A stretch of 64,000 nucleotides of DNA from Acidianus sp. HS-5 (GTDB lineage: Archaea > Thermoproteota > Thermoprotei_A > Sulfolobales > Sulfolobaceae), in the NCBI RefSeq assembly GCF_021655615.1, contig NZ_AP025245.1, positions 248,001 through 312,000 of the forward strand, given 5' to 3'. Below are positions 19,224 to 28,569 of the stretch, one piece after another (positions within the stretch are counted from its first letter, which is position 1; every line of letters begins with the position of its first letter). The position numbers and the translations under genes are program-made. The notes under the pieces are model-generated. The model saw nothing but the letters and a program-made list of their open reading frames with translations. It made no database searches and was not told the DNA's origin.

Positions 19224-20252
19224 ATGGTATTCATTAGTGTAGTTATCCCTGCTCATATTAAAAAGGAATATTTGCTTGATGCAGTAAATTCAGCATTAAA
19301 TCAGACCTTATCAAGAGATAAATATGAGATCATAGTGATAAAAAATTTCCCAGATTATGATGAATATTTAAGTAATAGTGGTGTTATAGCAATAAATACG
19401 AATAAAAAAACTGGAGGAGAAAAAATAATTGAAGCTTTAAAAATATCTAGAGGAGAAATTATATCCTTTTTAGATTATGATGATATATTTTTACCTCATA
19501 AACTGGAAATGGTTTATAAGATATTCAGTAACGATGATAAAGTAGGTTATTATAGAAATAGGTTACTCTATTTTAGGGATGGAGATAATATACATAGTAT
19601 AATCAAAAATATCAAATATACGAAAAAAATTATCAGAATAAAAAACGAAGAAAAAGAAGCTAAATTTAAGTTAATGATGGAGAATAGCGCATATATTAAC
19701 AACTCAACAATAAGTTTGAGAAAAGATATATTACTAAGGTTTATAGAAAATAATCCTCACAAATATCGTAATATAATAGATAACATAAACTTCTATATCA
19801 GCTTAATGAGTAACTACGATGTAGTATTAGATCCTAATGTCTTAACACTATATAGAGTAAGTAAAAATAACTTCACATTTGGAAATTCCTCATATGGTAT
19901 AAACGATTTCCAAGAATGGGTAAGAAGAAAGATTAATTATCTTGAGATGGTTATTGATGGACTATACTTATTGACAGATATCGTTAAAAATAATTATATC
20001 TATCTAAAATATGACATTTATCCTAGGTTAACATTTTATAAATGTTTATCCTCATTATTACCAACTAAAATTGATAAAAAATATAAACTTCATTTTAGGG
20101 ATTTAAAATATGCAAATAAAAAAAAAACTCCACTGTTCTTATTTTGCTTGACTCTAAATTATGCACCAGCATCCATAAAACGTTTATTTGCGATGAAGGC
20201 TTATAAATCTGAAGTAAAAGTTGCAGAAAATCTTATTGGACATGAACAGTAA
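19224..20252 (+). CDS. GT2-family glycosyltransferase
   Basis: The GT-A core starts FISVVIPAHIKKEYLLDAV, continues to NQTLSRDKYEIIVIKN, and has the metal-binding stretch SFLDYDDIFLPHKLEM (DYDD as the DxD motif). About 340 residues are predicted from the ATG at 19224. Upstream codons up to 19143 are in frame but belong to the end of the IS110 element, so the later start is preferred. A TATA-like box near 19185-19199 sits 25-40 bases before it. If transcription begins inside the IS end, the element may supply the promoter. Donor and acceptor are unknown. Confidence 0.8.
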   Translation: MVFISVVIPAHIKKEYLLDAVNSALNQTLSRDKYEIIVIKNFPDYDEYLSNSGVIAINTNKKTGGEKIIEALKISRGEIISFLDYDDIFLPHKLEMVYKIFSNDDKVGYYRNRLLYFRDGDNIHSIIKNIKYTKKIIRIKNEEKEAKFKLMMENSAYINNSTISLRKDILLRFIENNPHKYRNIIDNINFYISLMSNYDVVLDPNVLTLYRVSKNNFTFGNSSYGINDFQEWVRRKINYLEMVIDGLYLLTDIVKNNYIYLKYDIYPRLTFYKCLSSLLPTKIDKKYKLHFRDLKYANKKKTPLFLFCLTLNYAPASIKRLFAMKAYKSEVKVAENLIGHEQ

Positions 20253-20677
20253 TTTAATTAGATATACTAATGATAAAATATTTATTATTTTTTATGCTGA
20301 CTTTTCTATATTGTGATTTTAATATTTATATTTGATTATGGATAATAATATAATTATTATAAATAATTATATACATATTGTATTTATTAAGATATTTCTA
20401 TTTTTGTATGAGTATTACCTATGGCAGGTAATTAGGCAAGATCTAGCTTGTCCTTCTTAATTGTAGTAACCATATTATTAAGTGTAGTAAGCCTTTAAGC
20501 AAGTATGAGCGTATGGGTACTTTCTTGCTAATGCTACTTACTATACATGGAGTAGGTCTTAATGAGAGCGGACGATTCAATTTTCCATTGCAAATTCACT
20601 TTGTCTCTATAAAATGAGATTAGAATAATTGATTGTATACTAAGAGGAAGTAATACTAATAGGGGACGAGCAGGATT
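20253..20677. other. AT-rich intergenic sequence with decayed coding traces
   Basis: About 425 bases after the GT2 gene hold no supported gene. A stretch around 20430-20540 reads as a hydrophobic leader-like segment (LIVVTILLSVVSL) with stops on both sides, suggesting a remnant of a secreted or membrane protein. The ISH3-like left end follows directly. Confidence 0.35.
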
Positions 20678-21035
20678 AGTTTTTATCCGAAAATCCTTGC
20701 AATGCAGGCAGACCTTGAAAACTTTTAAAAAATTATCTAAATAAAATACCTTACAAAAGCTTAGGCAACGACGAATATTACCGAGCCCTAAACGACGCAG
20801 TACACGTAGCACTAACACAATTAATAGACTTGAGAAAAGACACGGCGATATGCTCATAGGAGCAATAACGAGCGGGTACTAGAAATAGCACAAACAATAA
20901 ACATGAACTACAAGACAATAAAAACTTGGACAAGATAGCAGCGACCAACCTCATCAAAGCAGTAAAAACATAGTAAAAGACGACCCAGTACTAATAATAG
21001 TAGACGACACGCACGACCACAATACGCAAGAGCAA
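20678..21035 (+). mobile_element. ISH3-like element, left-part fragment (copy 3)
   Basis: All 358 bases appear identical to the first 358 bases of copy 2 (10245-10602), including its premature stops and frameshifts. The match ends at 21035 after GCAAGAGCAA, where the sequence turns into unrelated AT-rich DNA. Because the shared part was already broken, this copy did not arise from a working element of its own. Confidence 0.75.
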
Positions 21036-21153
21036 CACCAGTTATTTAATTATTTATTATTAAGATATTAAATGAAATCTAATAAAAAATCTTCATATGT
21101 CTAAACTAAAGTTTATTAATGTCACTATATACGTAAAAATGTATGGTGATTAA

Positions 21154-22164
21154 ATGGATTGCAAAAAACCCATAGGTGGTTATTTCGAGTTTGAACTTGA
21201 TTACAAACAGGAATATTATCCCGATCTAATAAAACTAAACAATGGTAGAAACTGTGTAAAATATATAATAAAAGCTCAGCAAGTTAAGGAAATATATATA
21301 CCATATTTTACTGATAAAAGTTTGACTGAAAAATCAATAAGAGATATGACAAAATTGAACTTTTATCACATAGATAAAAATTTGGAAACAAAGGACGAAA
21401 TTAACACTAGCACAAGTACAAAAGTTCTCTATATTAATTACTTTACACTAAAAGGTAAATATATTAGAAATATACTAGTAGGAAAATACGGGGATAGGTT
21501 GATAATAGATAACACTCAAGCCTTTTTCTCAAGACCAATTGAAGGTATTGATACGTTATATTCGTTAGGAGGGAAATATTTCGGTGTACCTGATGGAGGC
21601 CTACTGTATACTACTAAGCATCTAGATGAGGACTTTGAACAAAATTATACTTATGATAAGTCTTTATATTTATTGGGTAGGTTAGACTACTCTCCAGAGC
21701 CATTCTATGAAATTTTACTTAAAGAAAGAGAAAAGAAATATAACCAACCTATAAGGAGGATGTCTAAGTTAACAGAGACTATACTCAGATCTATAAATTA
21801 CGAAAAAGTAAAGCTCATAAGGGAGAGAAACTTCTATTATCTACATAATTATCTGAGAGGATATAACATGCTAACTCCGTTAATAGATGAAGACATAGTA
21901 AACGGTCCTTATGTATATCCACTATTAATAGAAAATGGAGATGAACTGAAAAAATATCTCATATCTAATAGAATTTATGTGGCAACTTATTGGCCTGTTG
22001 TATTGGAAAAGGAGTATTGGAAAAATGAGTTAAATGTAGAGGGACCAAGTGATTGGGAAATATTTCTCGCAAAAAATTTAGTTCCTCTTCCCATAGATCA
22101 AAGATATGATCTATCTGACATGGATTACGTATTACAACATGTAATGAAGGTATTGAGAAAATGA
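21154..22164 (+). CDS. DegT-like PLP-dependent aminotransferase-fold protein
   Basis: This 336-residue protein matches a distinctive aminotransferase-fold group found in glycan clusters. It begins with a GGYFEFEL segment and a NGRNCVKYII stretch, has LIIDNTQAFFSRPIEGIDTLYS (aspartate for the PLP ring nitrogen), and a GGKYFGVPDGGLLYTT block that holds the expected lysine position. It is shorter than classical DegT enzymes (about 370). A leaderless promoter is likely, since a TATA-like CACTATATAC lies about 25 bases before the ATG. The stop overlaps the next start as ATGA. A role in attaching an amino or acyl-amino group to a sugar precursor is inferred from the WbqC neighbour. Confidence 0.75.
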   Translation: MDCKKPIGGYFEFELDYKQEYYPDLIKLNNGRNCVKYIIKAQQVKEIYIPYFTDKSLTEKSIRDMTKLNFYHIDKNLETKDEINTSTSTKVLYINYFTLKGKYIRNILVGKYGDRLIIDNTQAFFSRPIEGIDTLYSLGGKYFGVPDGGLLYTTKHLDEDFEQNYTYDKSLYLLGRLDYSPEPFYEILLKEREKKYNQPIRRMSKLTETILRSINYEKVKLIRERNFYYLHNYLRGYNMLTPLIDEDIVNGPYVYPLLIENGDELKKYLISNRIYVATYWPVVLEKEYWKNELNVEGPSDWEIFLAKNLVPLPIDQRYDLSDMDYVLQHVMKVLRK

Positions 22165-22886
22165 AGAAAGTAGCTATAATGCAACCGTATTTTTTTCCTT
22201 ATATAGGATACTGGCAACTTATTTATGCCGCAGATATTTTTATCATTTTCGATATAGTACAGTTCATTTGGAAAGGTTGGATAAATAGAAATAGAGTTTT
22301 GAAAGAAAATGGTGGTTGGAAATATATAACTATACCCGTAAAACATACAAGACGAGAGGAAAAAATATGCGAGGTAGAAATAGTAGATAACTTAGATGTA
22401 CTAGATCATGTATTGAAAAATCTCGCATATTATTATAAAGTTAAGAAAAAAGTTCCTTATTATGACGAAACTGTTTTTATATTAAGAAAAATTTTATCTA
22501 ACATTAATATCAATAAAATTGCTAAAATCAATGAAATTATAATAAGAAGACTATGTGAAATTTTAGACTGTAATACCGAGATTTATGTGGCCTCAAGTAT
22601 GAATTTTGACTATAGTAATGTAAAGGCTCCTGGTGATTGGGCATTTGAAATGACAAAGCAAATAAGGGGAGATATGTATATAAATCCACCTGGTGGTAGG
22701 ACACTTTTTGATAAGGCCAAGTTTGAGGCTGAAAATATTGATCTGAAATTCCTAGTTCCTAACGAAATAAGATATCAACAGATTGATGATAAATTTGAAC
22801 CTTGGTTATCCATAATCGATGTTTTAATGTTTAATGGAGTGGAAAAAACTAAAAAACTGCTAGAGGAATATAGGTTAGAGGACTAA
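22161..22886 (+). CDS. WbqC-family protein
   Basis: The 241-residue protein carries the WbqC signature throughout: KKVAIMQPYFFPYIGYWQLI, YADIFIIFDIVQF-like region, WINRNRVL, ITIPVK, and a late NPPGGRTLFDKAKFE block. WbqC-like proteins occur in O-antigen and capsule clusters and are thought to modify nucleotide-activated deoxyamino sugars, but their chemistry is not well settled. It is translationally coupled to the aminotransferase-fold gene before it (4-base overlap) and followed 2 bases later by a methyltransferase. This three-gene unit is a candidate sugar-decoration operon. Confidence 0.85.
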   Translation: MKKVAIMQPYFFPYIGYWQLIYAADIFIIFDIVQFIWKGWINRNRVLKENGGWKYITIPVKHTRREEKICEVEIVDNLDVLDHVLKNLAYYYKVKKKVPYYDETVFILRKILSNININKIAKINEIIIRRLCEILDCNTEIYVASSMNFDYSNVKAPGDWAFEMTKQIRGDMYINPPGGRTLFDKAKFEAENIDLKFLVPNEIRYQQIDDKFEPWLSIIDVLMFNGVEKTKKLLEEYRLED

Positions 22887-22888
22887 GC

Positions 22889-23620
22889 ATGAATATAGAT
22901 TTCGAAAAATTATTTAGAACTATAAGTAGGATGAGTTTTAAGGAATACTGGAAGTCCCATTTTAACGAAAATGCTGTAAAATATGATTCATTAAAAAGAC
23001 AAGTGGATATGACAGTCAATGGAGAAGAAGTTCCAAATGAACAAATAGAGTATAGAGTTAACGAGATTCTTGCTAACTTAAAGCTATCTAAGGAGGATAT
23101 ACTTTTTGATGGATGCTGTGGTAATGGTATGATAACTAAGAGAATTGCAAATTACGTCAGAAAAATTTATGCTGTAGATTTCTCCGATAGATTAATAACA
23201 GTTGCTGAAAGTGGTAATAATGCTCTGAATATAACTTATATGATAGGAGATGTTACCGATATAGATTATAAGTATGAGTTTCCAGACGTTAAGAAATTTA
23301 ATTTTTACAGTTGTATACAATATCTTACGCCAGATGATCTGGATCAACTTTTAAATAGACTCTCTGAGTTAAATGGAATTACCACTTATATGAGTAATAT
23401 ACCAGACATAGTTAGGATATGGGAATTTTATAACACGCCAGAGAAGCGTGAGTTTTTTATCAGATCAATAAAAGAAGGACGTTATCATTTAGGATATTGG
23501 TATGATAAAAACCAAATTAAAGCGTTAGGAGAGAAATATAGTTTTAAAGTGAATTTTCTGAACATTGATAAGCGTATTAGTACTTCTTATTATAGATTTG
23601 ACGTCATAATGTATAAATGA
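22889..23620 (+). CDS. class I SAM-dependent methyltransferase
   Basis: The 243-residue enzyme has a Rossmann-like SAM site: ILFDGCCGNGMITKRIA (motif I), YAVDFSDRLI (acidic loop), MIGDVTDIDYKYEF (motif II) and FNFYSCIQYL (motif IV region). The cysteines in the glycine-rich loop are unusual but compatible. About 70 N-terminal residues precede the core, giving room for a substrate cap. It is the last gene of the WbqC operon and converges on a DegT aminotransferase gene. N- or O-methylation of a sugar intermediate is inferred. Confidence 0.8.
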   Translation: MNIDFEKLFRTISRMSFKEYWKSHFNENAVKYDSLKRQVDMTVNGEEVPNEQIEYRVNEILANLKLSKEDILFDGCCGNGMITKRIANYVRKIYAVDFSDRLITVAESGNNALNITYMIGDVTDIDYKYEFPDVKKFNFYSCIQYLTPDDLDQLLNRLSELNGITTYMSNIPDIVRIWEFYNTPEKREFFIRSIKEGRYHLGYWYDKNQIKALGEKYSFKVNFLNIDKRISTSYYRFDVIMYK

Positions 23621-23626
23621 TTATTA

Positions 23627-24739
23627 TCATTTCTTAATATCTTTAAGCGTATTTTTTATAATATCTGAAATATATACTATTGTATCCTCCTCAAGCCCAA
23701 CATAATTCGGTAAGCATAGTATCGTAGACGCTATTCGTCTAGAGATTTCACATTTACACAATGATTTAATGAAACTAATTGTATCCAAAGAAGGATAAAA
23801 GTATCTTCGTGGGTATATATCATGTTTGTTCAGCTCGTTCTTGACTCTCATTACTGATTCTTCATCTGGAAATAATACGGGTACGTACATGTAATTATAA
23901 TCAGTATGGTCTCTAATTACCTGAAATTCAAGGTAATCGGATAAAAGTTCTTTATAAATATTATAATTCTTCCTCAGTGTTGATATTATATACTCCATAT
24001 CATCTAGGACTGCCAATCCCATTGCTGCTTCAAACTCATTCATCTTTGCGTTTATACCTATTGTCTTAATTTCACCAGTCTGTGAATCAGTAATACCGAA
24101 GTTTCTCATGGCTTTTACGGTATCGACTATGCTATCATTGTTCGTTACTATAGCTCCTCCTTCCAGTGTATTAAAAAGCTTAGTGGCATGAAAGCTTAGA
24201 ATACTAATATTACCATAACTAGATAGACTTTTTCCTCTATAATTAACACCAAATGTATGGGCAGCATCATAAATTATTGGTATACTATACTCTTTTCCTA
24301 GATATTCAATTTCCTCTACCGGTGCAGGATTTCCGAAAACGTGAACCGGAACTATCGCGGTGACATCAGAGTCAATATTTTTCTCAATTTTATCTGGATC
24401 TAATGTAAACGTATGAGGATCTATGTCTGCTAAAACTGGTTCTATGCCTTCCCAAATTAGAGAACTGACAGTCGCAATGAATGTAAATGGAGTAGAAATT
24501 GCTTTTTTCTTAACGTTTAACGCTTTATAGGCTATCTGTAAGGCTAATGTGCCATTTGCAGTAAGTATAACGTGTTTTACTCCTAAATATTGGCGTAGTC
24601 GTTCCTCAAGCAGATTATGTAGCGGTCCGAAATTTGTGTAATAACGACTATCTAGTACTTGCTCTAGATATTTAAAAAGCTTCTCCTTTTGCGGTTTATA
24701 GGGTCTAGTAACATATATCGGTTCGTTAAATTGCTTCAT
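23627..24739 (-). CDS. DegT/DnrJ/EryC1-family sugar aminotransferase
   Basis: About 370 residues give a complete PLP-dependent sugar aminotransferase: ILTANGTLALQIAYKAL, AISTPFTFIATVSSLIW, VPVHVFGNPAPVEEIE, IIYDAAHTFGVNY (PLP-binding aspartate) and ISILSFHATKLFNTLEGG with the Schiff-base lysine. The family transaminates dTDP-4-keto-6-deoxyhexoses, so the RmlB product could be its substrate, giving a 4-amino-4,6-dideoxy sugar. A TATA-like box near 24763-24772 sits about 29 bases before the ATG at 24739, so that start was chosen over the ATG four codons upstream. Confidence 0.9.
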   Translation of the reverse strand: MKQFNEPIYVTRPYKPQKEKLFKYLEQVLDSRYYTNFGPLHNLLEERLRQYLGVKHVILTANGTLALQIAYKALNVKKKAISTPFTFIATVSSLIWEGIEPVLADIDPHTFTLDPDKIEKNIDSDVTAIVPVHVFGNPAPVEEIEYLGKEYSIPIIYDAAHTFGVNYRGKSLSSYGNISILSFHATKLFNTLEGGAIVTNNDSIVDTVKAMRNFGITDSQTGEIKTIGINAKMNEFEAAMGLAVLDDMEYIISTLRKNYNIYKELLSDYLEFQVIRDHTDYNYMYVPVLFPDEESVMRVKNELNKHDIYPRRYFYPSLDTISFIKSLCKCEISRRIASTILCLPNYVGLEEDTIVYISDIIKNTLKDIKK

Positions 24740-25090
24740 GAAACAACACATCTAGTATACATGCTAATAAAAACTAAGTTATAAGTTTTTATAATCTAAA
24801 AAGTAAATCATGAGATATTTTCTATAATTAGTTCCACAGGAAGAAATCTAAATAAACGTAACTTGTAATTTTAGGGTTATACTTGACGCTTTCAAATTAC
24901 ATAAGAATTCCTTAATTTAGATCTTTTATCATAAAAATTAAATAATATTTATAATTATTTTTATCTAAAAATAATCCAGTCTCTTTATAGCATAGTACCT
25001 AACAAGACTATTAGTTGCTTATTTGATAATGAGGGTATTAGATTACATTAGGAAAAGCTTTAATATTTTACTTCTGAAGATCTAAACTGA
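24740..25090. promoter_or_regulatory. divergent promoter region, aminotransferase and flippase genes
   Basis: About 350 AT-rich bases separate the divergent starts. TATA-like boxes lie near 24763-24772 (minus strand) and 25052-25070 (plus strand), each roughly 25-30 bases before a start codon. No further gene or strong inverted repeat was seen. Confidence 0.45.
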
Positions 25091-26500
25091 ATGAATCCTA
25101 TAAAGAACGTATTAAAGAGCCTCAGCGTCACTACAACTAACGTCATAGTCGCCTTAATCTTCTTTATCATTACTGCTAAAATTTCCAATCCCTCATTCTT
25201 CGGAAAAGTTGCAATAATCCAACTCCTCGAAGTAGTTACATCAGCTTTCTTTTACTTCATCCCAAGCCAAATAATAACAAGAGAAATTTCTTATCTTTAC
25301 GCTAAAAAAGAGATAAATAAAAAGATAATAGGGAAATTTCTTTCATTCCCTTTTCTAGCTATTCCAGTTTTTCTTATCCTCCTCGTTTTCCCAAATTACG
25401 TTAAGTTAGCAATACCATATCTCTTCCTTTACCTTCTTAGTAGCGTATTGACAGCAATAATGATAGGGATGGACATGTTCACTGAATCAGCAATAACGGG
25501 AAACCTCTTTCCAATAATAAGATGGGGAATATCGATAATAGCCGTCCTCTTGCACAGCATTTACCTCTTCGTTGAGATTTGGACTTTAGGAGGAATACTT
25601 TCAGTTTCTATGAACTATTCATTCTTGAGCAGAAAAATTGGATTAATCTTTCCTTCTCCAGACTTTGCCTTCCTCCTTAAGCTTTTCAGAGAAGGTTTGC
25701 CTCTTTACCTATCTTCTTCAGCCGGTTTCTTTTCTTCTCAAGGGGATAGAGTAACTACAGCTTACTTGTTAGGTTCTTATTATCTTGGCATTTACCAATT
25801 TTCAGCTCTAGTTGCCGGAGTGCCTTCAATGATGTTAGGTGCCTTAAATAATGTTTTGTTACCTACAGCGTCTTTTTACAAGGCTTTAGGAAAAGACGAG
25901 AAGAAGATGTCATCCCTTTCCTTTAGGTTCCTCTCACTCCTAACTTTTCTTGCCGTAATAGTCTCTATTCCCATAGGTGAGGCAGTAATTGATCGCTTCT
26001 TTCCGGTATACAAGATGGGACTGAAAGTTTTCATTCTACTTTTGATTTCAACTACCCTTCCATTTTCTATAAGTGCCTTAACTAGTTTTATTGTTGCGTT
26101 TAAGAAGGATCTGAGACCTTTTCTTATTCTCTCGATTTTGAATGGTGGTCTTGTATTACTCACTTCCTACTTGTTGATTCCTAGAATAGGAATAATGGGG
26201 GGTGCTATATCTCAGATCATTATAGCAACAATTTATTCTCTCTTTGTACTGTTTTACGCTATTAAGACTTCTACTTTCTATCTCGGAAAGAAGGAAATCA
26301 GTATTCTTTCAATGATTCCTCTTATTAGTATTTACGAAGTGACAGTAGATCCTCCGTTCCTAGATTTTGTTCTGATAATTGTAATTCTTGCTATTTTTAA
26401 AATATTTAGGATAATTACGGAAGAAGACGTTAAAATAATTGAGAGTTTTCTACCACGTAGTCTAAGTTTCATATCTGTCATTTTAAGAGTAATTAGCTAA
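25091..26500 (+). CDS. Wzx-like polysaccharide flippase (MATE/MOP superfamily)
   Basis: The 469-residue integral membrane protein has about 12-14 transmembrane helices in the layout of polysaccharide biosynthesis flippases. It opens with NVLKSLSVTTTNVIVALIFF, has a second-half repeat start (PLYLSSSAGFFSSQGDRVTTAYLLG, about residues 203-227) typical of the family, and LNNVLLPTASFYKALGKDE. Its expected role is moving lipid-linked oligosaccharide from the cytoplasmic to the outer face for surface or N-glycan assembly. G+C and codon use look richer than in the neighbouring GT genes. It is the only flippase gene seen in the island. Confidence 0.85.
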   Translation: MNPIKNVLKSLSVTTTNVIVALIFFIITAKISNPSFFGKVAIIQLLEVVTSAFFYFIPSQIITREISYLYAKKEINKKIIGKFLSFPFLAIPVFLILLVFPNYVKLAIPYLFLYLLSSVLTAIMIGMDMFTESAITGNLFPIIRWGISIIAVLLHSIYLFVEIWTLGGILSVSMNYSFLSRKIGLIFPSPDFAFLLKLFREGLPLYLSSSAGFFSSQGDRVTTAYLLGSYYLGIYQFSALVAGVPSMMLGALNNVLLPTASFYKALGKDEKKMSSLSFRFLSLLTFLAVIVSIPIGEAVIDRFFPVYKMGLKVFILLLISTTLPFSISALTSFIVAFKKDLRPFLILSILNGGLVLLTSYLLIPRIGIMGGAISQIIIATIYSLFVLFYAIKTSTFYLGKKEISILSMIPLISIYEVTVDPPFLDFVLIIVILAIFKIFRIITEEDVKIIESFLPRSLSFISVILRVIS

Positions 26501-26627
26501 ATTTGTGATATCTATTTTATTAAGAATAAATATAACGTTAGTATCTCATTATGTTTTTGTATTGTCATTTGCATTTTCTATTCTCATGATTAAGAATTTT
26601 ATGAGTTACTATTGTTTGTCAGAAATA

Positions 26628-27560
26628 TCAAGCTTTCTTACTCTTTATTTCTCTTATCACTGATATTACTAAAAGTATTATAGCGATACTCAGGATTAGG
26701 ACTTGTAAAGTAGGGAAATCTTCATGAATATCTGCATTAGAAGTCGGTGAGATAGTAATTGTTTTATAAATGTGATATTGAGGGAAAGTAATGTTAAGAG
26801 TTGCAGGTCCGTAAAGTCTTAACGAAATCGTAGAATACCCTTCATTCGTATAACCAGAAGTATATTCTTTACTGTTAAGATAAACGACGTAATATGCTTT
26901 AGGAATTGCTAAAATGCTAAAACTTAATGGAAGCACAGTATCAGTATCTAGTCTAACTCCAACGTAAGTTATATTATCCCATGGTATACCAGTGTCATAT
27001 TTAACTATATAGGTAGATGAATTGACTGAAATTGAGCAAATACAGACAGACCCATTAACGTTCTTAAATATCGCTTTATAGTACCCAGAAGTGAAGGTAG
27101 GAAGAGTAGAAATCGCAGAATACCATCCTTTAAATTTGTTCAACCACAAAGTTCCACTCCAAGATGTCAATACATAATATGAATTTTGAGAATTATCACT
27201 CTCTTCCAAATTAATAGTGCTACCATAAAGAACTATGCCAGGATCATTAGTAAGTTGTCCAACTATTTTACCGTAAAATGAGACCACTAGTTCTGAAGTA
27301 TTCGTAATGTTTACCTTATCAACCATCCAGTATCCTCCGAATCCCTTATAAGCTGTCATCCCTGAGACGTTAACTATCTCAGCCCCAGGTGTAATATACT
27401 CAAAGTTTGTGGAGTTTATTTCTGAAGTTGTTAACGAAAACCTTATGGTAAATTCCTGTTCCATAAGCACTTGGTGTGGGTAACAAACCTCTATTGAGTA
27501 AGCAGAGGAGAGTGTTGAAAGGCTTACTACCAAAATTGCCAACAATATTGCAACTTTCAT
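26628..27560 (-). CDS. secreted, membrane-anchored surface protein
   Basis: From the ATG at 27560 the protein has about 310 residues: a signal peptide (VAILLAILVVSLSTLSSAYS), an outer domain rich in threonine, serine and tyrosine with many Asn-X-Ser/Thr glycosylation sequons, a C-terminal transmembrane segment (LQVLILSIAIILLVISVI) and a short basic cytoplasmic tail. A longer in-frame start at 27620 would bury the signal peptide and is less likely. Cysteine pairs (VCICSIS) suggest a disulfide. A truncated relative lies at 7995-8074. It may be a target or scaffold of the glycosylation system. No named family recognised. Confidence 0.7.
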   Translation of the reverse strand: MKVAILLAILVVSLSTLSSAYSIEVCYPHQVLMEQEFTIRFSLTTSEINSTNFEYITPGAEIVNVSGMTAYKGFGGYWMVDKVNITNTSELVVSFYGKIVGQLTNDPGIVLYGSTINLEESDNSQNSYYVLTSWSGTLWLNKFKGWYSAISTLPTFTSGYYKAIFKNVNGSVCICSISVNSSTYIVKYDTGIPWDNITYVGVRLDTDTVLPLSFSILAIPKAYYVVYLNSKEYTSGYTNEGYSTISLRLYGPATLNITFPQYHIYKTITISPTSNADIHEDFPTLQVLILSIAIILLVISVIREIKSKKA

Positions 27561-27860
27561 ATGGAGTTGATAAAGTGAGAAATAATAAGCTTTGTCAAAG
27601 GAAATGCTTTGTTGATACATTTTAATTTTCCTAGTACGTTAGTTTTTCTTACAAGCATTAAAAGTAAGTTTTATGTTAGCCTTGAACAGTAGAGATGTTT
27701 TTACTTTGAGCGTAGCAAATAATAGTAATTGTCCTCCTTTTCTTGATAATACTGATAAAGTTTCTAGATCGACGTTTAGTAAAAGTATGAAAACCAGAGA
27801 AATAGATGAGGTCCGTCTATTAAACTGAGAAGTTCGTTTAAACGTTTTTATGGAACTACC

Positions 27861-27897
27861 TTTTTAAAAACCTTTAAGCCACGTTAGAGTAGAATAA
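27861..27897 (+). promoter_or_regulatory. TATA-box promoter shared with the gene at 32721
   Basis: The stretch AAAACCTTTAAGCCACGTTA followed by GAGTAGA precedes an ATG at 27898 by about 7 bases. The same arrangement, AAAACTTTTAAGTTACGTTA followed by AAGTAGA, lies at 32687-32713 just before the 636-residue protein. The TTTAA core sits about 20-25 bases before the start, which fits a leaderless archaeal promoter. The flanking ACGTTA-AGTAGA extension is what makes the pair notable. Confidence 0.5.
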
Positions 27898-28554
27898 TGT
27901 CTAAGTACAACGAATATCATTTATCGGAATCTCGAGATTCAGATTCATTGCAGGTGAGAGGGAAAACAGGAGAGCGACTCTCGTCATAGCTTTGCAAAAG
28001 TTATTGGTATCATGCGTTTGCTCCAGCGCATTGTTTTTATGAAATGGGGAGGAGACTCTGATCTCATTAAAGTTCAGTTGCAATACCAGATGATATTTAA
28101 CAATTGGTCGATTCTTCTTACGTTAGGTAACTGTGTGGCAATTCAGATGGGCTTTAACTATACCTGTCGCTCACAGTCAAGCGAGGCTCTCTAACAGAAA
28201 TGTTGGAGCTTTAGATTAGTTGCAGTCTTTTTCCATATGGTTTACGGATAAAGTATATCTTACAGCTTTCATTACACTCTTGGTATCTTAGTAGTGCAAC
28301 TACGGGCTGAACTATCACCTCAAGTCATTCCAGTTCTTTCTTTACATCAATCTGAACCTGAAGTAAGCTAGCCTAAATGGAAAAACAATCTGGATGTACT
28401 CCTTAAAGGGTTTACTGGTTAAGGAAGAGCGAAGTTGTTTGACGGAAAGAGTTCTCAAAAATCTAGTCACTCCTTAAAGGTTGATGTGACGTAGTAACTA
28501 CAAGTTGAACTAGCCTTTACCTTGAAGTTGATGAATTCTTATTATTTTGTATCT
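27898..28554. pseudogene. decayed gene behind a conserved promoter
   Basis: A promoter-like box is followed by an ATG and an open frame of about 30 codons (MSKYNEYHLSESRDSDSLQV) that ends in a stop. Beyond it up to 28554 there are only short frames on both strands, including one of 60 codons (28012-28194). No family could be recognised. The retained promoter suggests this was a gene expressed like the one at 32721. A non-coding transcript cannot be excluded. Confidence 0.35.
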
Positions 28555-28569
28555 TAAGAATATAATTGT

